This document shows positions 8,005-16,757 of a DNA stretch of 34,486 bases, in pieces. The translations under genes and the position numbers were made by a program. Positions within the stretch are counted from its first letter, which is position 1; each line of letters opens with the position of its first letter. Source of the stretch: Bacteroidota bacterium (lineage in GTDB: Bacteria > Bacteroidota > Bacteroidia > Chitinophagales > Chitinophagaceae). Under the pieces are notes generated by a model, which saw only the letters and a program-made list of their open reading frames with translations, had not been told where the DNA came from and searched no databases. The stretch covers positions 1-34,486 of the forward strand of contig JABDGS010000037.1 in NCBI GenBank assembly GCA_013285915.1, given 5' to 3'.

Positions 8005-9408
8005 TTAATTATTCGCGGGTCTTTTTATCATTATGTTTTGCCCTCTTATAAAACCGGTAAGGGCTGCATTTGTATGAATGAGATGCTGTGCATTTAACAT
8101 GTTTAATACCGCTGCCCTGTTTGCCTGGAATGCGCCAGCCGCGTTTAACAGCAAGTGATAATTGGCGCATATTTGGCCTGTTGCTACAGGCGCAGCAAAC
8201 GATGAGCCGTTTAGCGTATGTGAAGTGCGGAATGGATTGGAAAATAAATAGTTTGGCATTACATCCGCATTAACGCCTATATCCACCACATTAGCCGAGA
8301 AATTTTGCGTGCCGCTAACAGTAGCATTGTGTGTGATAGGGTCTTCAAAAACGGTGGTTACAGCAATAACATTAGGCAAATCGGGGTCGCCTGCAAATGA
8401 TGCCGGGTAAAAAGCTACTTTATCAAGGTTGCGTATATTTTCATCAGGTGTTGTGTTGCCCGCAGCAGCTACAAGTAATATATTATTTTGGGTAAGATAT
8501 TTTTGTATAAATGCTTTAAACAGGGTAGCATAAGATGTACCGAGCCCGGCAGGATCATGCTTATCGGGAGCATAATAACCAAAGCTCGCATTTATTATTT
8601 TGGCACCACGGTTTGCAGCATAACTAAACCCGCAAAGTGCATTAAACAAATTACCTGTACCGGCCTTCGTAACAATTTTTATTGGCAGCAGTTTTACCCC
8701 GGTACCGCCAAGTGCATTTACCTGCCCAATTATTAACGCAGATACTTTTGTGCCGTGCCTTTGGTTAAAGTCATCTTCCCAAAAGCCATTTGTTGGGTTT
8801 GCCGAAAAATTCCAACCGGTGGTAGCTGCTGAATTAACGATGCAGGAAGGTGAGCTGCTTATATAAAAAAACCTGTTATAGCTAATAAGCGTGGAATCTA
8901 TCCCTGAATCAAATACTGCAACGGTCACCGAATCAGTGTACGCTTTGCCAAATTTTATTTTGGCGGACGGTGGAATTTCAGAGCTGTCTATAGCATCTGT
9001 GTAGGGAAACTCAAAATTGTAGCTGTAATATATTGGCCCGTCATCACCGGTTAAGGGATTGCCCGTAGATCCTCCGCCGCCAGAAGCTGTTTGGTGTTGT
9101 AAAAACAGGTCTGGCCCCTGGCCTTTTAATAATATCAGCGAATTATCGCAGGTACTGCAATAGGCTGCAGTATCAATGGGGCCTAACCCCTTAACATTAT
9201 TGTTCAGCCAATTGTTAAGGTCTGCCCTGGTAGAACCAGGTTTTATCCAGACTATCATGCCAGGGAATGAATCGTTGGTATACCCGTTTGTAGGCGGGTT
9301 ACTTGATTGATTATCGTTACAGCTGGTACTAAAAAACAACACCCCAGTAAGCAAAATGGAAAGAAAAAACAGCCCTTTAAAGGATCTTTTTATGTTAAAC
9401 CGTTTCAT
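8005..9408 (-). CDS. Subtilisin-like (S8) serine protease, lipoprotein
   Basis: This 467-residue protein has a lipoprotein signal (LFFSTSC, Cys30), so it should be anchored in the envelope. The S8 catalytic set is complete: Asp167 in VAVFDSGID, His218 in QRHGTKVSA, oxyanion Asn318 in VAAAGNTTP and nucleophile Ser403 in LNGSSFAAP. A region of about 130 residues before the catalytic domain, with a short Gly/Ser-rich stretch near 109-115, may be a propeptide or an interaction domain. It sits between the anti-sigma-like protein and the CHAT protein. It could process either one, or act on an envelope target; this is inference. The catalytic assignment is strong. Confidence 0.93.
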   Translation of the reverse strand: MKRFNIKRSFKGLFFLSILLTGVLFFSTSCNDNQSSNPPTNGYTNDSFPGMIVWIKPGSTRADLNNWLNNNVKGLGPIDTAAYCSTCDNSLILLKGQGPDLFLQHQTASGGGGSTGNPLTGDDGPIYYSYNFEFPYTDAIDSSEIPPSAKIKFGKAYTDSVTVAVFDSGIDSTLISYNRFFYISSSPSCIVNSAATTGWNFSANPTNGFWEDDFNQRHGTKVSALIIGQVNALGGTGVKLLPIKIVTKAGTGNLFNALCGFSYAANRGAKIINASFGYYAPDKHDPAGLGTSYATLFKAFIQKYLTQNNILLVAAAGNTTPDENIRNLDKVAFYPASFAGDPDLPNVIAVTTVFEDPITHNATVSGTQNFSANVVDIGVNADVMPNYLFSNPFRTSHTLNGSSFAAPVATGQICANYHLLLNAAGAFQANRAAVLNMLNAQHLIHTNAALTGFIRGQNIMIKRPANN

Positions 9409-9469
9409 GTTTTTATGATTTAGAGATGTGATATGTAATATGTGAAACCAAAAGTTATTTAATCGCTCC

Positions 9470-10201
9470 TCACATTTTCTTAAGCCAGTCCTTAGCCTGC
9501 CCGCTCCATTCCGTGTTGCTGTCAGCTTCCTGTTGCAGTAGTTGTTTTGCCTGCTCCAGGTCGCTTCTGCTGCCTCTTTCCATCAAGGTTATTGCTTTTA
9601 AAAAATTTCCGGGGTTACTTTGCAGCTGCATTTTTGCAAGGCTGTCAAACTCATGCAATGCTTTGTCGTAATCCTGCGTAAAAAGGTAACTAAGTCCCAA
9701 ATATTTTTTTTCATCCGCATCACCGGGATATTTTTTTTGCAGTAGCTCAAACATTTTTTTAGCAGCTGCGTAGTCCTTGTTATTAAATACCTCAACCGCC
9801 TGCTGCATGGTATCGGATGGACCAAGGACATTATTAATATGAGAGAAATTTTTATCTGCAAAACCACGCGCCAGGCTGCCGGGTGATGAATTTTGCGTTA
9901 TAAAATAAACCGCCACAAACAATATAACGCAGGCTGCTGCGGCATAAGGCATCATACGGCGCACCAGGCTTCTGCTTACAGGTTTAATATGTTGTATTTG
10001 TTCTGCTGAAGTGGTTTCTGCCCACTGCTCTTGCTTTTGTTGTAAAAGCTGTTGGCGAATAGCCTGCCTGGATGCTGCGTAAAAAGCAACATCGTTTGCA
10101 AAGGCTTCATCATCAATGCACCTTTGCTCAAAAACCTTTCGCTCGCTTTCGCTAAGTGTTTGTGTAAAGTATGCTTCAATATAGTTGTATGTTTCTTCCA
10201 T
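9470..10201 (-). CDS. Membrane anti-sigma-like protein with periplasmic TPR repeats
   Basis: The ATG at 10201 is chosen over a TTG ten codons upstream; it gives 243 residues. The N-terminus (YNYIEAYFTQTLSESERKVF) matches the cytoplasmic anti-sigma pattern seen in Bacteroidota (a helix, then L-S-E-x-E-R..FE). A transmembrane helix spans about 85-102 (PYAAAACVILFVAVYFI), followed by a periplasmic part of about 130 residues with TPR-like helices (FNNKDYAAAKKMFELLQKKYPGDADEKKYLGLSYLFTQDYDKALHEF). It lies 65 bp after the ECF sigma gene. The expected role is to hold the sigma factor at the membrane and sense an envelope partner through the TPRs. No zinc-binding motif is seen. The anti-sigma function is inferred from position and N-terminus. 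Confidence 0.75.
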   Translation of the reverse strand: MEETYNYIEAYFTQTLSESERKVFEQRCIDDEAFANDVAFYAASRQAIRQQLLQQKQEQWAETTSAEQIQHIKPVSRSLVRRMMPYAAAACVILFVAVYFITQNSSPGSLARGFADKNFSHINNVLGPSDTMQQAVEVFNNKDYAAAKKMFELLQKKYPGDADEKKYLGLSYLFTQDYDKALHEFDSLAKMQLQSNPGNFLKAITLMERGSRSDLEQAKQLLQQEADSNTEWSGQAKDWLKKM

Positions 10202-10266
10202 TACAATTCTGTTTAGATAGTGGATATTCAAATTGCCGCATAACGCCCGCTTTGGGTTATGTAACC

Positions 10267-10845
10267 CTATTTTGTGTTAGGCTTAATGCGTTCCCTCAGC
10301 TTATCCAGGCAGCGTAAGCGTGTTGTTTTTGCAACCGCAACGCTGTTATATAACAGCCTTGCCGCTATCTCCCTGTCAGTAAAACCATCTTCAAACAGTA
10401 ACAGTATTTCCCTGCATTTTTCGCCAATATTCGCCAATTGTTCTTTTATTGCTTTTATCTTTTGCGCGTCTATTAGTTTTTCAATTACATTTTTTGCGGC
10501 ATCTGGCAATTGCTCTAAAAGATCCGGCAAACCTGCTGACTGATGAACACTTTCCTTATTAGTCGTGCTTTTTCTTATGAGGTCAATACATTTATTGGAA
10601 AAAATTTGGAAGAGGTATGTTTTTAAGGATGAACGCCCGTCGAAACTGCCACTAATAATATTGTGTATTGTTGCCAAAACCGCGTCGCTGTACATACTGA
10701 AGCTATCATCGCGGGTTAGATTGTATTTGCGGCAGCCTTCGTCAATAAAATAATTATACACAAGATATAAATCTTTTTCCCGGGCTATACGTTGGCTGTA
10801 GCCTGATTTTAGTCCCTGAAGTATTTCTTCGTCGTGGGTTACCAA
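10267..10845 (-). CDS. ECF-type RNA polymerase sigma factor
   Basis: This 192-residue protein has region 2 signatures (SLKTYLFQIFSNKCIDLIRK) and a region 4 helix-turn-helix (REILLLFEDGFTDREIAARL, then KTTRLRCLDKLRERI). The start is a TTG at 10845 (MVTHDEEILQGLKSG); no better ATG is seen upstream. It is the first gene of a minus-strand operon with the TPR anti-sigma-like protein, the S8 protease and the CHAT protein. A promoter of ECF type lies about 90-120 bp upstream, so autoregulation is likely. A small palindrome GGGTTA-TG-TAACCC overlaps its stop region (10254-10267). Confidence 0.9.
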   Translation of the reverse strand: MVTHDEEILQGLKSGYSQRIAREKDLYLVYNYFIDEGCRKYNLTRDDSFSMYSDAVLATIHNIISGSFDGRSSLKTYLFQIFSNKCIDLIRKSTTNKESVHQSAGLPDLLEQLPDAAKNVIEKLIDAQKIKAIKEQLANIGEKCREILLLFEDGFTDREIAARLLYNSVAVAKTTRLRCLDKLRERIKPNTK

Positions 10846-10936
10846 TTAAAGTGGGGCTTTAAGATTACCCAATTTACCTAATTTTTATTTCAGGCTGTTG
10901 TTTTTTTTTGTTTTCAATGTTTCCTTCTTTATTGTT

Positions 10937-10964
10937 TTTACGATTCATATTGTGGCAGGGTTAC
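10937..10964 (-). promoter_or_regulatory. Candidate ECF-sigma promoter of the sigma/anti-sigma/protease operon
   Basis: On the minus strand, GTAACC (10964-10959) is followed after exactly 16 bases by CGTAAA (10942-10937). This fits the general ECF layout of an AAC-containing -35 element and a CGT-containing -10 element at about 16-17 bp. It would place the start near 10930, about 85 bp before the sigma start codon. The -35 element lies inside a GGGTAACCC palindrome. Pattern only. Confidence 0.45.
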
Positions 10965-11013
10965 CCGGCTAAAAAAAACAAATCATTCTTCAAATTATTT
11001 AAAACTTACAAAA

Positions 11014-11448
11014 ATGAAAAAGTTAATTATCGCTTCCATAGCATTGGTAGCATTAACAGCAACCTGCTTTGCAGGTACAAATGAAGTTCTGTTTAAAAAC
11101 CTTAAAAATGCAGTTAACAGTGTAAAATCCGCAACCACCTGGACATCTGCCGGCAGCTACAAAAAAGCCGAATTTAATTTTAGCGGCAAAGAAGTAAAAG
11201 TTTACTTGGATGCAGACAACGACGGCCTGATTGGGTTTAGCGTTAAAATTGGACTGGATGAGCTACCCGCCGGAACCACTGATGATGTTCAAAAGAAATT
11301 TAGCGGATGGGCTATTACCGACAAGATTATGTTTATTGATGAATTTGGCAAAAGCAACTATTATGTACAGGTTACAAAAGATGACCGCAGTATTGCACTA
11401 ATAGCTACACCAAGGGGCAAGGTGCATATTTTTAGCCAAATGCCATAG
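11014..11448 (+). CDS. Small secreted protein of unknown function
   Basis: This 144-residue protein has a clear signal peptide (MKKLIIASIALVALTATCFAG). The mature part of about 123 residues has alternating strands (KKAEFNFSGKEVKVYLDAD, GFSVKIGLDELPAG, KSNYYVQVTKDD) and looks like a small beta-rich domain; I do not recognise the family. It is divergent from the ECF sigma gene, sharing a 168-bp intergenic region, and could be a target or sensor of that system, though nothing in its own sequence proves this. It is followed by a hairpin terminator. The ORF is convincing: good start, signal peptide and normal codon use. Confidence 0.8.
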   Translation: MKKLIIASIALVALTATCFAGTNEVLFKNLKNAVNSVKSATTWTSAGSYKKAEFNFSGKEVKVYLDADNDGLIGFSVKIGLDELPAGTTDDVQKKFSGWAITDKIMFIDEFGKSNYYVQVTKDDRSIALIATPRGKVHIFSQMP

Positions 11449-11491
11449 CATTGATCAACAAAATATTCGGGGTTTGGCCTTTGTTTGATAC

Positions 11492-11526
11492 AAAAAGACC
11501 GTTGGTTTATACCATGCGGTTTTTTT
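11492..11526. terminator. Bidirectional intrinsic terminator between convergent genes
   Basis: The long hairpin AAAAAGACCG...CGGTTTTTTT carries an inner stem TGGT/ACCA and lies between the secreted protein gene (ends 11448) and the convergent T9SS cargo gene (ends 11543). T-runs flank the stem in both directions, so it can terminate both transcripts. One G-T wobble occurs in the outer stem. Confidence 0.7.
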
Positions 11527-11542
11527 GTTTTTAGTAATACTG

Positions 11543-13591
11543 CTATCGTATTAGTACGGTTGTGCCTTTTTGAAAATATTGCTGCCCGTTATCGGTATTT
11601 GTATAGCTAAGATACCATGCGTAAACTCCGCTGGCCTGTGCCACGCCGTTTATTGTCCCGTCCCATTTACGGGTCCAGTCTTTTGTTTCAAAAACAAGCT
11701 GCCCCCACCGGTTATATACCCTGAATTCAAGGTCTTTTGCTTTATAAGCATTTAACGGGTACAGGTAGTCATTAGTGCCATCTCCATTGGGTGTAAATGC
11801 AGTAGGCACGGCTATATAACAGTTGTACAACACTTTTACCTCAAGATACGAGGTGTCATAACACGGGTTGCTATTCTCAACTACAAGACGAACAGGGTAA
11901 TATTTTTCTCTTGTAAACTCGCCATATACCTGGGCGGGAGGGTTTTCCTGGGTGCTTGAGTACCCGTTACCAAAATACCAGTTCCACGAAATAATTTTTC
12001 CAATACTGCTATCAACAAAAATGGCTTTATCGTTCGGGCAAAGTATTGATGGCCCCGTAAACCTTGCCTTAAGCTGGTTATCAAGTACAAAAGCCTGCAA
12101 CGATGAATCGGTACATACCCCATTGGAAACTAAAAGCGAAGCAGTTTTGTTACCATAATCTTTATAGATCCTTGTAACATCTTGGATTAAAAATTTGGTT
12201 CCGTCATCAAACGTCCATTGCCAGAAATTTACCCCGTTATCACTATTATTGGTAAGAACAAGGGTATCTGCCTTACAGCCCAACTGCAATTGAGCATTGA
12301 ATGCGGCGGAAACGGTATCACTCGTTGTAAAATTTAAACTTTCTCCGGGTGGTGTTTCAAGGTCGCATTCGTCAATAATTGTATTGCCATCACTGCCTTT
12401 AACCAGGGTAACCTGGTAATTGCCTGCAAGGTTAATGGGAGATGCCAGCTTTATAAAGATGATATTACTTAAGCCATTACCATCGCAGTTGGCAAAAGCA
12501 CTTTTTATTGTAACAGGGTGCGGCCCTGAAATAACAAAATCGCTGCCGTTTGGCGCGATGGAACTGCATTGTATATTTTTCTTAAAAACCAGTTGCAGGG
12601 TATCAGGCGAACAACCCACCGGAGTTATGCTGTCAAATGGTACCGGCTTATCAGCCAGCACAGTAAATACCGCACTATCGCCAACTGGAACAAAGTTGGA
12701 ACAAATATCCAGTAACGTATTTTCGTCGTTGCCTGTTTGTGCTGATATGGTATAAGTACCGTTTGGCAGGGGGTTGCTTAGCGTAATAATAACTGAATCC
12801 ATATCAAACCCTGTTTGACAGTTATTACCGGCCACTGAAGTGATAGTTGCCAAAGCAGGCGTTAATTTAAAATCGCTGGCATCGTTTGACAGGCTTGAGC
12901 ACTGCATTTTTTTATTAAGCTTAAGGCCGATTTTGTTGCCCGCACAATTAGGGATTGCCGAAGCGAACCTTGGGGGAAGGGTGTCAGTAATACTGGCCGT
13001 ACCGCCGCCAAACGAGAGGTCGTAACCGCTTTGATTATCACCAGAAAAATGGCTTATCATCAAAAGGTAGTTATGGCCCTGTATAAGATTTGGTGGCTTG
13101 CTGTATGTAGGGGGATTTGGGTTTGTGCCGGGTATGGTTGCGCACTCACTTAAATTTGCGGCTAATGTAGATGTGCCGGTTTTGCCAGTGGTACCAGACC
13201 AATTGCACACTACAAAAATGGCTTTGATCGTGTTTGGGTCAGTGCTGAAAACTATGGCCGGGTCCCGGCCGGTTACATCAAATATTTCCCAGTCGTAATC
13301 ATCACCCAGGTTATGCGGAACAATATTAAAAACCAGGGTGCCGCCTTTAAAACAGGTAAATTTATACCAATACGGATTCTGATCCTCGTAAACCGCGCCG
13401 TCGCCCGTGCAGCCATTTACCAAAATGCCGCCGTTAACACATATAGGAACAGTATTTTGGGTAAATACGCTGCTGCCGCAAACGGGAAAAGCTGTTTGGG
13501 GCGTTTGCCCCAATGTTGTACACTGGCTAAAACAATTTGTATACGCAAGCCCCCCAAAAAGCAGCAGTAATAACAACGTTCTTAAAAACAT
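11543..13591 (-). CDS. T9SS type B cargo protein (PKD and gliding-motility-associated C-terminal domain)
   Basis: This 682-residue secreted protein has a signal peptide to about residue 22 (ending NCFSQC). A Cys-containing N-terminal domain is followed by two Ig-like repeats (about 205-310 and 318-425, each with MQCSSLSNDASDF- or IQCSSIAPNGSDF-like motifs). Two PKD-like domains follow (WQWTFDDG and WNWYFGNG). The C-terminal sorting domain begins VPTAFTPNGDGTNDYLYP and ends TTVLIR, the T9SS type B (CHU_C) signal for export through the type IX system. It is closely paralogous to the next gene upstream. A surface or adhesion role is typical; the ligand is unknown. Confidence 0.9.
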   Translation of the reverse strand: MFLRTLLLLLLFGGLAYTNCFSQCTTLGQTPQTAFPVCGSSVFTQNTVPICVNGGILVNGCTGDGAVYEDQNPYWYKFTCFKGGTLVFNIVPHNLGDDYDWEIFDVTGRDPAIVFSTDPNTIKAIFVVCNWSGTTGKTGTSTLAANLSECATIPGTNPNPPTYSKPPNLIQGHNYLLMISHFSGDNQSGYDLSFGGGTASITDTLPPRFASAIPNCAGNKIGLKLNKKMQCSSLSNDASDFKLTPALATITSVAGNNCQTGFDMDSVIITLSNPLPNGTYTISAQTGNDENTLLDICSNFVPVGDSAVFTVLADKPVPFDSITPVGCSPDTLQLVFKKNIQCSSIAPNGSDFVISGPHPVTIKSAFANCDGNGLSNIIFIKLASPINLAGNYQVTLVKGSDGNTIIDECDLETPPGESLNFTTSDTVSAAFNAQLQLGCKADTLVLTNNSDNGVNFWQWTFDDGTKFLIQDVTRIYKDYGNKTASLLVSNGVCTDSSLQAFVLDNQLKARFTGPSILCPNDKAIFVDSSIGKIISWNWYFGNGYSSTQENPPAQVYGEFTREKYYPVRLVVENSNPCYDTSYLEVKVLYNCYIAVPTAFTPNGDGTNDYLYPLNAYKAKDLEFRVYNRWGQLVFETKDWTRKWDGTINGVAQASGVYAWYLSYTNTDNGQQYFQKGTTVLIR

Positions 13592-13664
13592 ACACTAATT
13601 GACTTATAAAAATAGGGTAATGCTGCAATACACAGCTTATTTTAACAATAAATGATTGATCATT

Positions 13665-15674
13665 TTACCTTATCAATACCGACGTTCCTTTGAGCGAGTA
13701 TTTTTGATTTGTATCAATATTGGTATAATTAAGAAACCAAACATATACACCTGCCGGCTGAAGGGAGCCTTTAAATGTACCATCCCACCTATTTGTCCAG
13801 TCCTTTGTTTCAAAAAGCTGTTGCCCCCACCTGTTAAATATCCTGAACTCAAGGTTTTTTGCCTTGTAGGCACTAAGCGGGTAAAGGTAGTCATTAATGC
13901 CATCCCCATTTGGGGTAAAAGCAGTGGGTACTGCAATATAACACGTATACAAAACTTTTAGGTTATACAAAGCAGTATCAAGGCAGCCGGCACTATCACT
14001 AACGATAAGTTTTACAGCATAGTATTTGTCGCCCGAAGAAAAGGGGTACTGTTGCGGCGGCGGGTTTTGAAGCCCGGAAACGGCGCCATTGCCAAAATTC
14101 CACGCCCATGCTGTTACTTTCCCAATACTGCTATCTGTAAAAACTGCTTTATCTTCCGGGCAAAGCTGCGGCGGTGATGAAAACCTTGCTTTTAACTGGT
14201 TATTAAGGGTGAAGGTTTGGGTAGCGCTGTCAGAACAGGTGCCATTTGACACCTGCAGGCTTACAGATTTGTCTCCGTAATTACTGAACAACCTGGTAAC
14301 ATTTTGTGTATTATAAGCTACGCCATCATCAAAAAGCCAATCCCATTTTGTAACACCGTTAGCCCCATCGTGGTAAAGTTGCACCGTATCCTGCGTGCAA
14401 CCCAACTTTACCTGCACATTAAACGCCGCTGATACGGCGCTGCTGGTAGTAAAGCCAACCGTTTGCCCTGCGGGCGTTTGCTGGCTGCATTCATCAATTA
14501 TCGTATTGCCATCGTTGCCTTCCACCAGCTCAACCTGGTAATTGCCCCCTGCCAGTATGGGCTTTAGTAACGTAATTGTTATTGTTTGCGTAGTGCTGTT
14601 GTTGTTACAATCACCTTTTGCCCTTTCTACGGTTACTGCCTGGGGGCCGGTAACAATAAAATCGCTGCCATCGGCGGCAATGCTGCTGCATTTTATTTTT
14701 TTGTCAAAAAACAGCGTTAGCTCTTTTGCCATGCATGGCGTTACAGGCATAATACTATCAAAAGGCGTAGGCGGTACATACTCAACAGTAAACTGTGCAC
14801 TATCGCCGGGTGGCAGCTCGTTACCGCAGGCATCAAGCAATGTATTGCCATCGCCGCCCCTTTTTGAATAAACAGTATAAGTGCCCGGCGGTAAAGGCTT
14901 ATCAAGTGCCAATACCATACTGTCCATATCAAAACCAGTTGAACAATTGGTACTATATACGCCTGTAATTTTTGCAAGAGCTGATGAAAGAGTAAAATCA
15001 CTGCCATCGGCTGCAAGGCTTGAGCATAAAACACTTTTGCTAACATGCACGCCAATTTCGGTTCCCCCACAATTGGCATTTGCGTTTACTATTGCTGGCT
15101 GGGTTGTATCTGTTATAACCGCTGTTCCCCCACCAAAAGACAATGAATAGCCACTTTGTGAGTTTGTGTAGTGGCTTACCAATAAAATGTATTTGTGGCC
15201 CTGCTGCAGCAAAACGGGTTTACTGAACGGGTTTGACTTGCCCGGTACCGACGCACAAACAACAAGTGCCGGGTTGCCCACGGCCGCCCCAGTTTTACCG
15301 TAGGTGCCACTCCAGTTGGCTTCTACAAACAAAGTGGGATCTGTAAAAATATCGTCCGGCCTTATTGCATTTGTAACATCAAATATTTGCCAGTCATAAT
15401 CGTCGCCAAGGTCGTTTGGTGTTATCAAAAATTCAAGTGTGCCAAATTTGTAACAAGTGAACTTGTAGAAGAAGGGGTTAACACCCTGGTATTGCCCGCA
15501 ACCACTTATGGGAACAAGTGGTTCGTTACAAATAGGGACTGTATTTTGATTAAAAATAGCAGTGCCACATATTGGAAATGCCGATGCCGGATACTGCCCC
15601 AACGTAGAGCATTGTGTTACACCCTTCACGGTTAAACATATACCCAGCAAAAACAGCACAATTCTAAACAGCAT
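13665..15674 (-). CDS. T9SS type B cargo protein, tandem paralog
   Basis: This 669-residue protein has the same architecture as the 11543-13591 gene: signal peptide (ending VKGVTQC), Cys-rich N-terminal domain, two Ig-like repeats (VLCSSLAADGSDF and IKCSSIAADGSDF), two PKD-like domains (WDWLFDDG and WAWNFGNG) and a CHU_C sorting domain (FTPNGDGINDYLYP ... TSVLIR). The gene order is head to tail with 73 bp between copies, consistent with tandem duplication followed by divergence. A degraded third copy of the sorting domain lies just upstream at 15738-15893. The product is expected on the cell surface or released by T9SS. Confidence 0.9.
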   Translation of the reverse strand: MLFRIVLFLLGICLTVKGVTQCSTLGQYPASAFPICGTAIFNQNTVPICNEPLVPISGCGQYQGVNPFFYKFTCYKFGTLEFLITPNDLGDDYDWQIFDVTNAIRPDDIFTDPTLFVEANWSGTYGKTGAAVGNPALVVCASVPGKSNPFSKPVLLQQGHKYILLVSHYTNSQSGYSLSFGGGTAVITDTTQPAIVNANANCGGTEIGVHVSKSVLCSSLAADGSDFTLSSALAKITGVYSTNCSTGFDMDSMVLALDKPLPPGTYTVYSKRGGDGNTLLDACGNELPPGDSAQFTVEYVPPTPFDSIMPVTPCMAKELTLFFDKKIKCSSIAADGSDFIVTGPQAVTVERAKGDCNNNSTTQTITITLLKPILAGGNYQVELVEGNDGNTIIDECSQQTPAGQTVGFTTSSAVSAAFNVQVKLGCTQDTVQLYHDGANGVTKWDWLFDDGVAYNTQNVTRLFSNYGDKSVSLQVSNGTCSDSATQTFTLNNQLKARFSSPPQLCPEDKAVFTDSSIGKVTAWAWNFGNGAVSGLQNPPPQQYPFSSGDKYYAVKLIVSDSAGCLDTALYNLKVLYTCYIAVPTAFTPNGDGINDYLYPLSAYKAKNLEFRIFNRWGQQLFETKDWTNRWDGTFKGSLQPAGVYVWFLNYTNIDTNQKYSLKGTSVLIR

Positions 15675-15737
15675 ATTTTTTCAATGACTTAAAAAAACAA
15701 TGCACAATTGCATGTGTTGTTAATAAAAATATACCCT

Positions 15738-15893
15738 TTACCCTTTAATACTTAAGCCGCCCCGGAGTTTGTGCCGGTACATGATGTACTGAGATGTGTA
15801 AAAAGGTTGTACGAAATACACACGTGCTGGTTGAAGGCTGCCATTGAGTGTGCCCTTTAATTGAAATTCTGTCGCGACAAAAGTAGCGGTATA
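15738..15893 (-). pseudogene. Remnant of a third T9SS type B sorting domain
   Basis: Minus-strand translation from 15893 to a TAA at 15740-15738 gives KGTLNGSLQPARVYFVQPFY and, further on, a short KLRGGLSIK tail. This aligns along its length with the C-terminus of the two intact paralogs (DGTFKGSLQPAGVYVWFLNY and LKGTSVLIR). A stop codon precedes it in frame and no start or body is found, so it is a decayed tail of a third tandem copy. The rest of the 326-bp gap (15675-16000) holds nothing else I can identify. Confidence 0.72.
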
Positions 15894-16000
15894 TCAACCA
15901 CAAAGATCAACCAGTTATAGAATTACCTCATTTTGGCACATTTAAATTATGGAGACGGATTATACAAGCTTGTGTTATATGCCTGGGCCATGTAAAGTAG

Positions 16001-16621
16001 CTAAGGTTTAAAATCTGTCATACTCAAACGGGTGGTGCAAAAACTGTACTCATCAATATCATTGCTGCTAACTATTACAAGCCTGTTGCTGCAATAGTTG
16101 TTTATAAGGCTATGGTATAACTCATATCCCGGCGCATCAAGGTTAGTGCAGGGTTCATCTAATAGTATAGCAGGTACATCAGAAAAAACGGCCTGGGCCA
16201 GTTTTACACGCTGCTTCATACCGCTGCTGTAGTAGCGGATTTGTTTGTCTGCCGCTTTCTCCAGATCAATTTCCCTGAGAATTGAATTACTGGTGCAACC
16301 ACTAATAAAAGGCTTGAATGTTTGATGAAATTGCAGGAATTCCTTTGCGGTCATTTCTTCCACAAGCTCGAGGTACGGCGCTGCGATAGAGATATGTTTG
16401 TGCATTTCATCGGCTGGCACCGGGGTATTGTTAATTGTAAACTGCACACTCCCCTCTGCAATATTAATTGCTCCTGCAATAGCCTGCAGCAATGTGCTCT
16501 TACCGCTTCCATTAGGACCAGTAATGGCGTAGGACTGACTGCTGTTAAACGTAAAATTCATTTTACGGAATATCCAGTCCCGGTTAAACCTCTTACCTGC
16601 ATTTTGTACAACTATCTGCAT
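16001..16621 (-). CDS. ABC transporter ATP-binding protein
   Basis: The ATG at 16621 (MQIVVQNAGKRFNRDWIF) is preferred; a longer reading adds 32 residues without family character. The 206-residue protein has Walker A GPNGSGKST, signature SSGMKQR and Walker B ILLDEP. It is a stand-alone ATPase subunit with no membrane segment, and no permease is visible nearby. It lies downstream of lpxA on the same strand, 167 bp away. The small size resembles CcmA-type ATPases, but nothing else supports a role in cytochrome maturation. The transported substrate is unknown. Confidence 0.88.
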   Translation of the reverse strand: MQIVVQNAGKRFNRDWIFRKMNFTFNSSQSYAITGPNGSGKSTLLQAIAGAINIAEGSVQFTINNTPVPADEMHKHISIAAPYLELVEEMTAKEFLQFHQTFKPFISGCTSNSILREIDLEKAADKQIRYYSSGMKQRVKLAQAVFSDVPAILLDEPCTNLDAPGYELYHSLINNYCSNRLVIVSSNDIDEYSFCTTRLSMTDFKP

Positions 16622-16757
16622 CTGCCGCAAAGTAAAGCAAAGAAGCTGACAGTTGGCAGCCGGTATTTGACAGCGCTGACCGGAAAATAGCAACTTTTTT
16701 ACACGACCAAGCCACAAACAAAAAAGCTATAAAGATTCAAAAATCTCCATGGCTTTA

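Noticed and set aside
5173-10845. Reading the CHAT operon as a type III-E CRISPR (TPR-CHAT/Craspase) locus
   Set aside because: No cas effector, CRISPR repeats or crRNA array are present, and this CHAT protein has a signal peptide and membrane anchor.
13313-13598. Overlapping plus-strand open frames opposite the start of the T9SS cargo gene
   Set aside because: They are antisense to a well-supported signal peptide and N-terminal domain and have biased composition.
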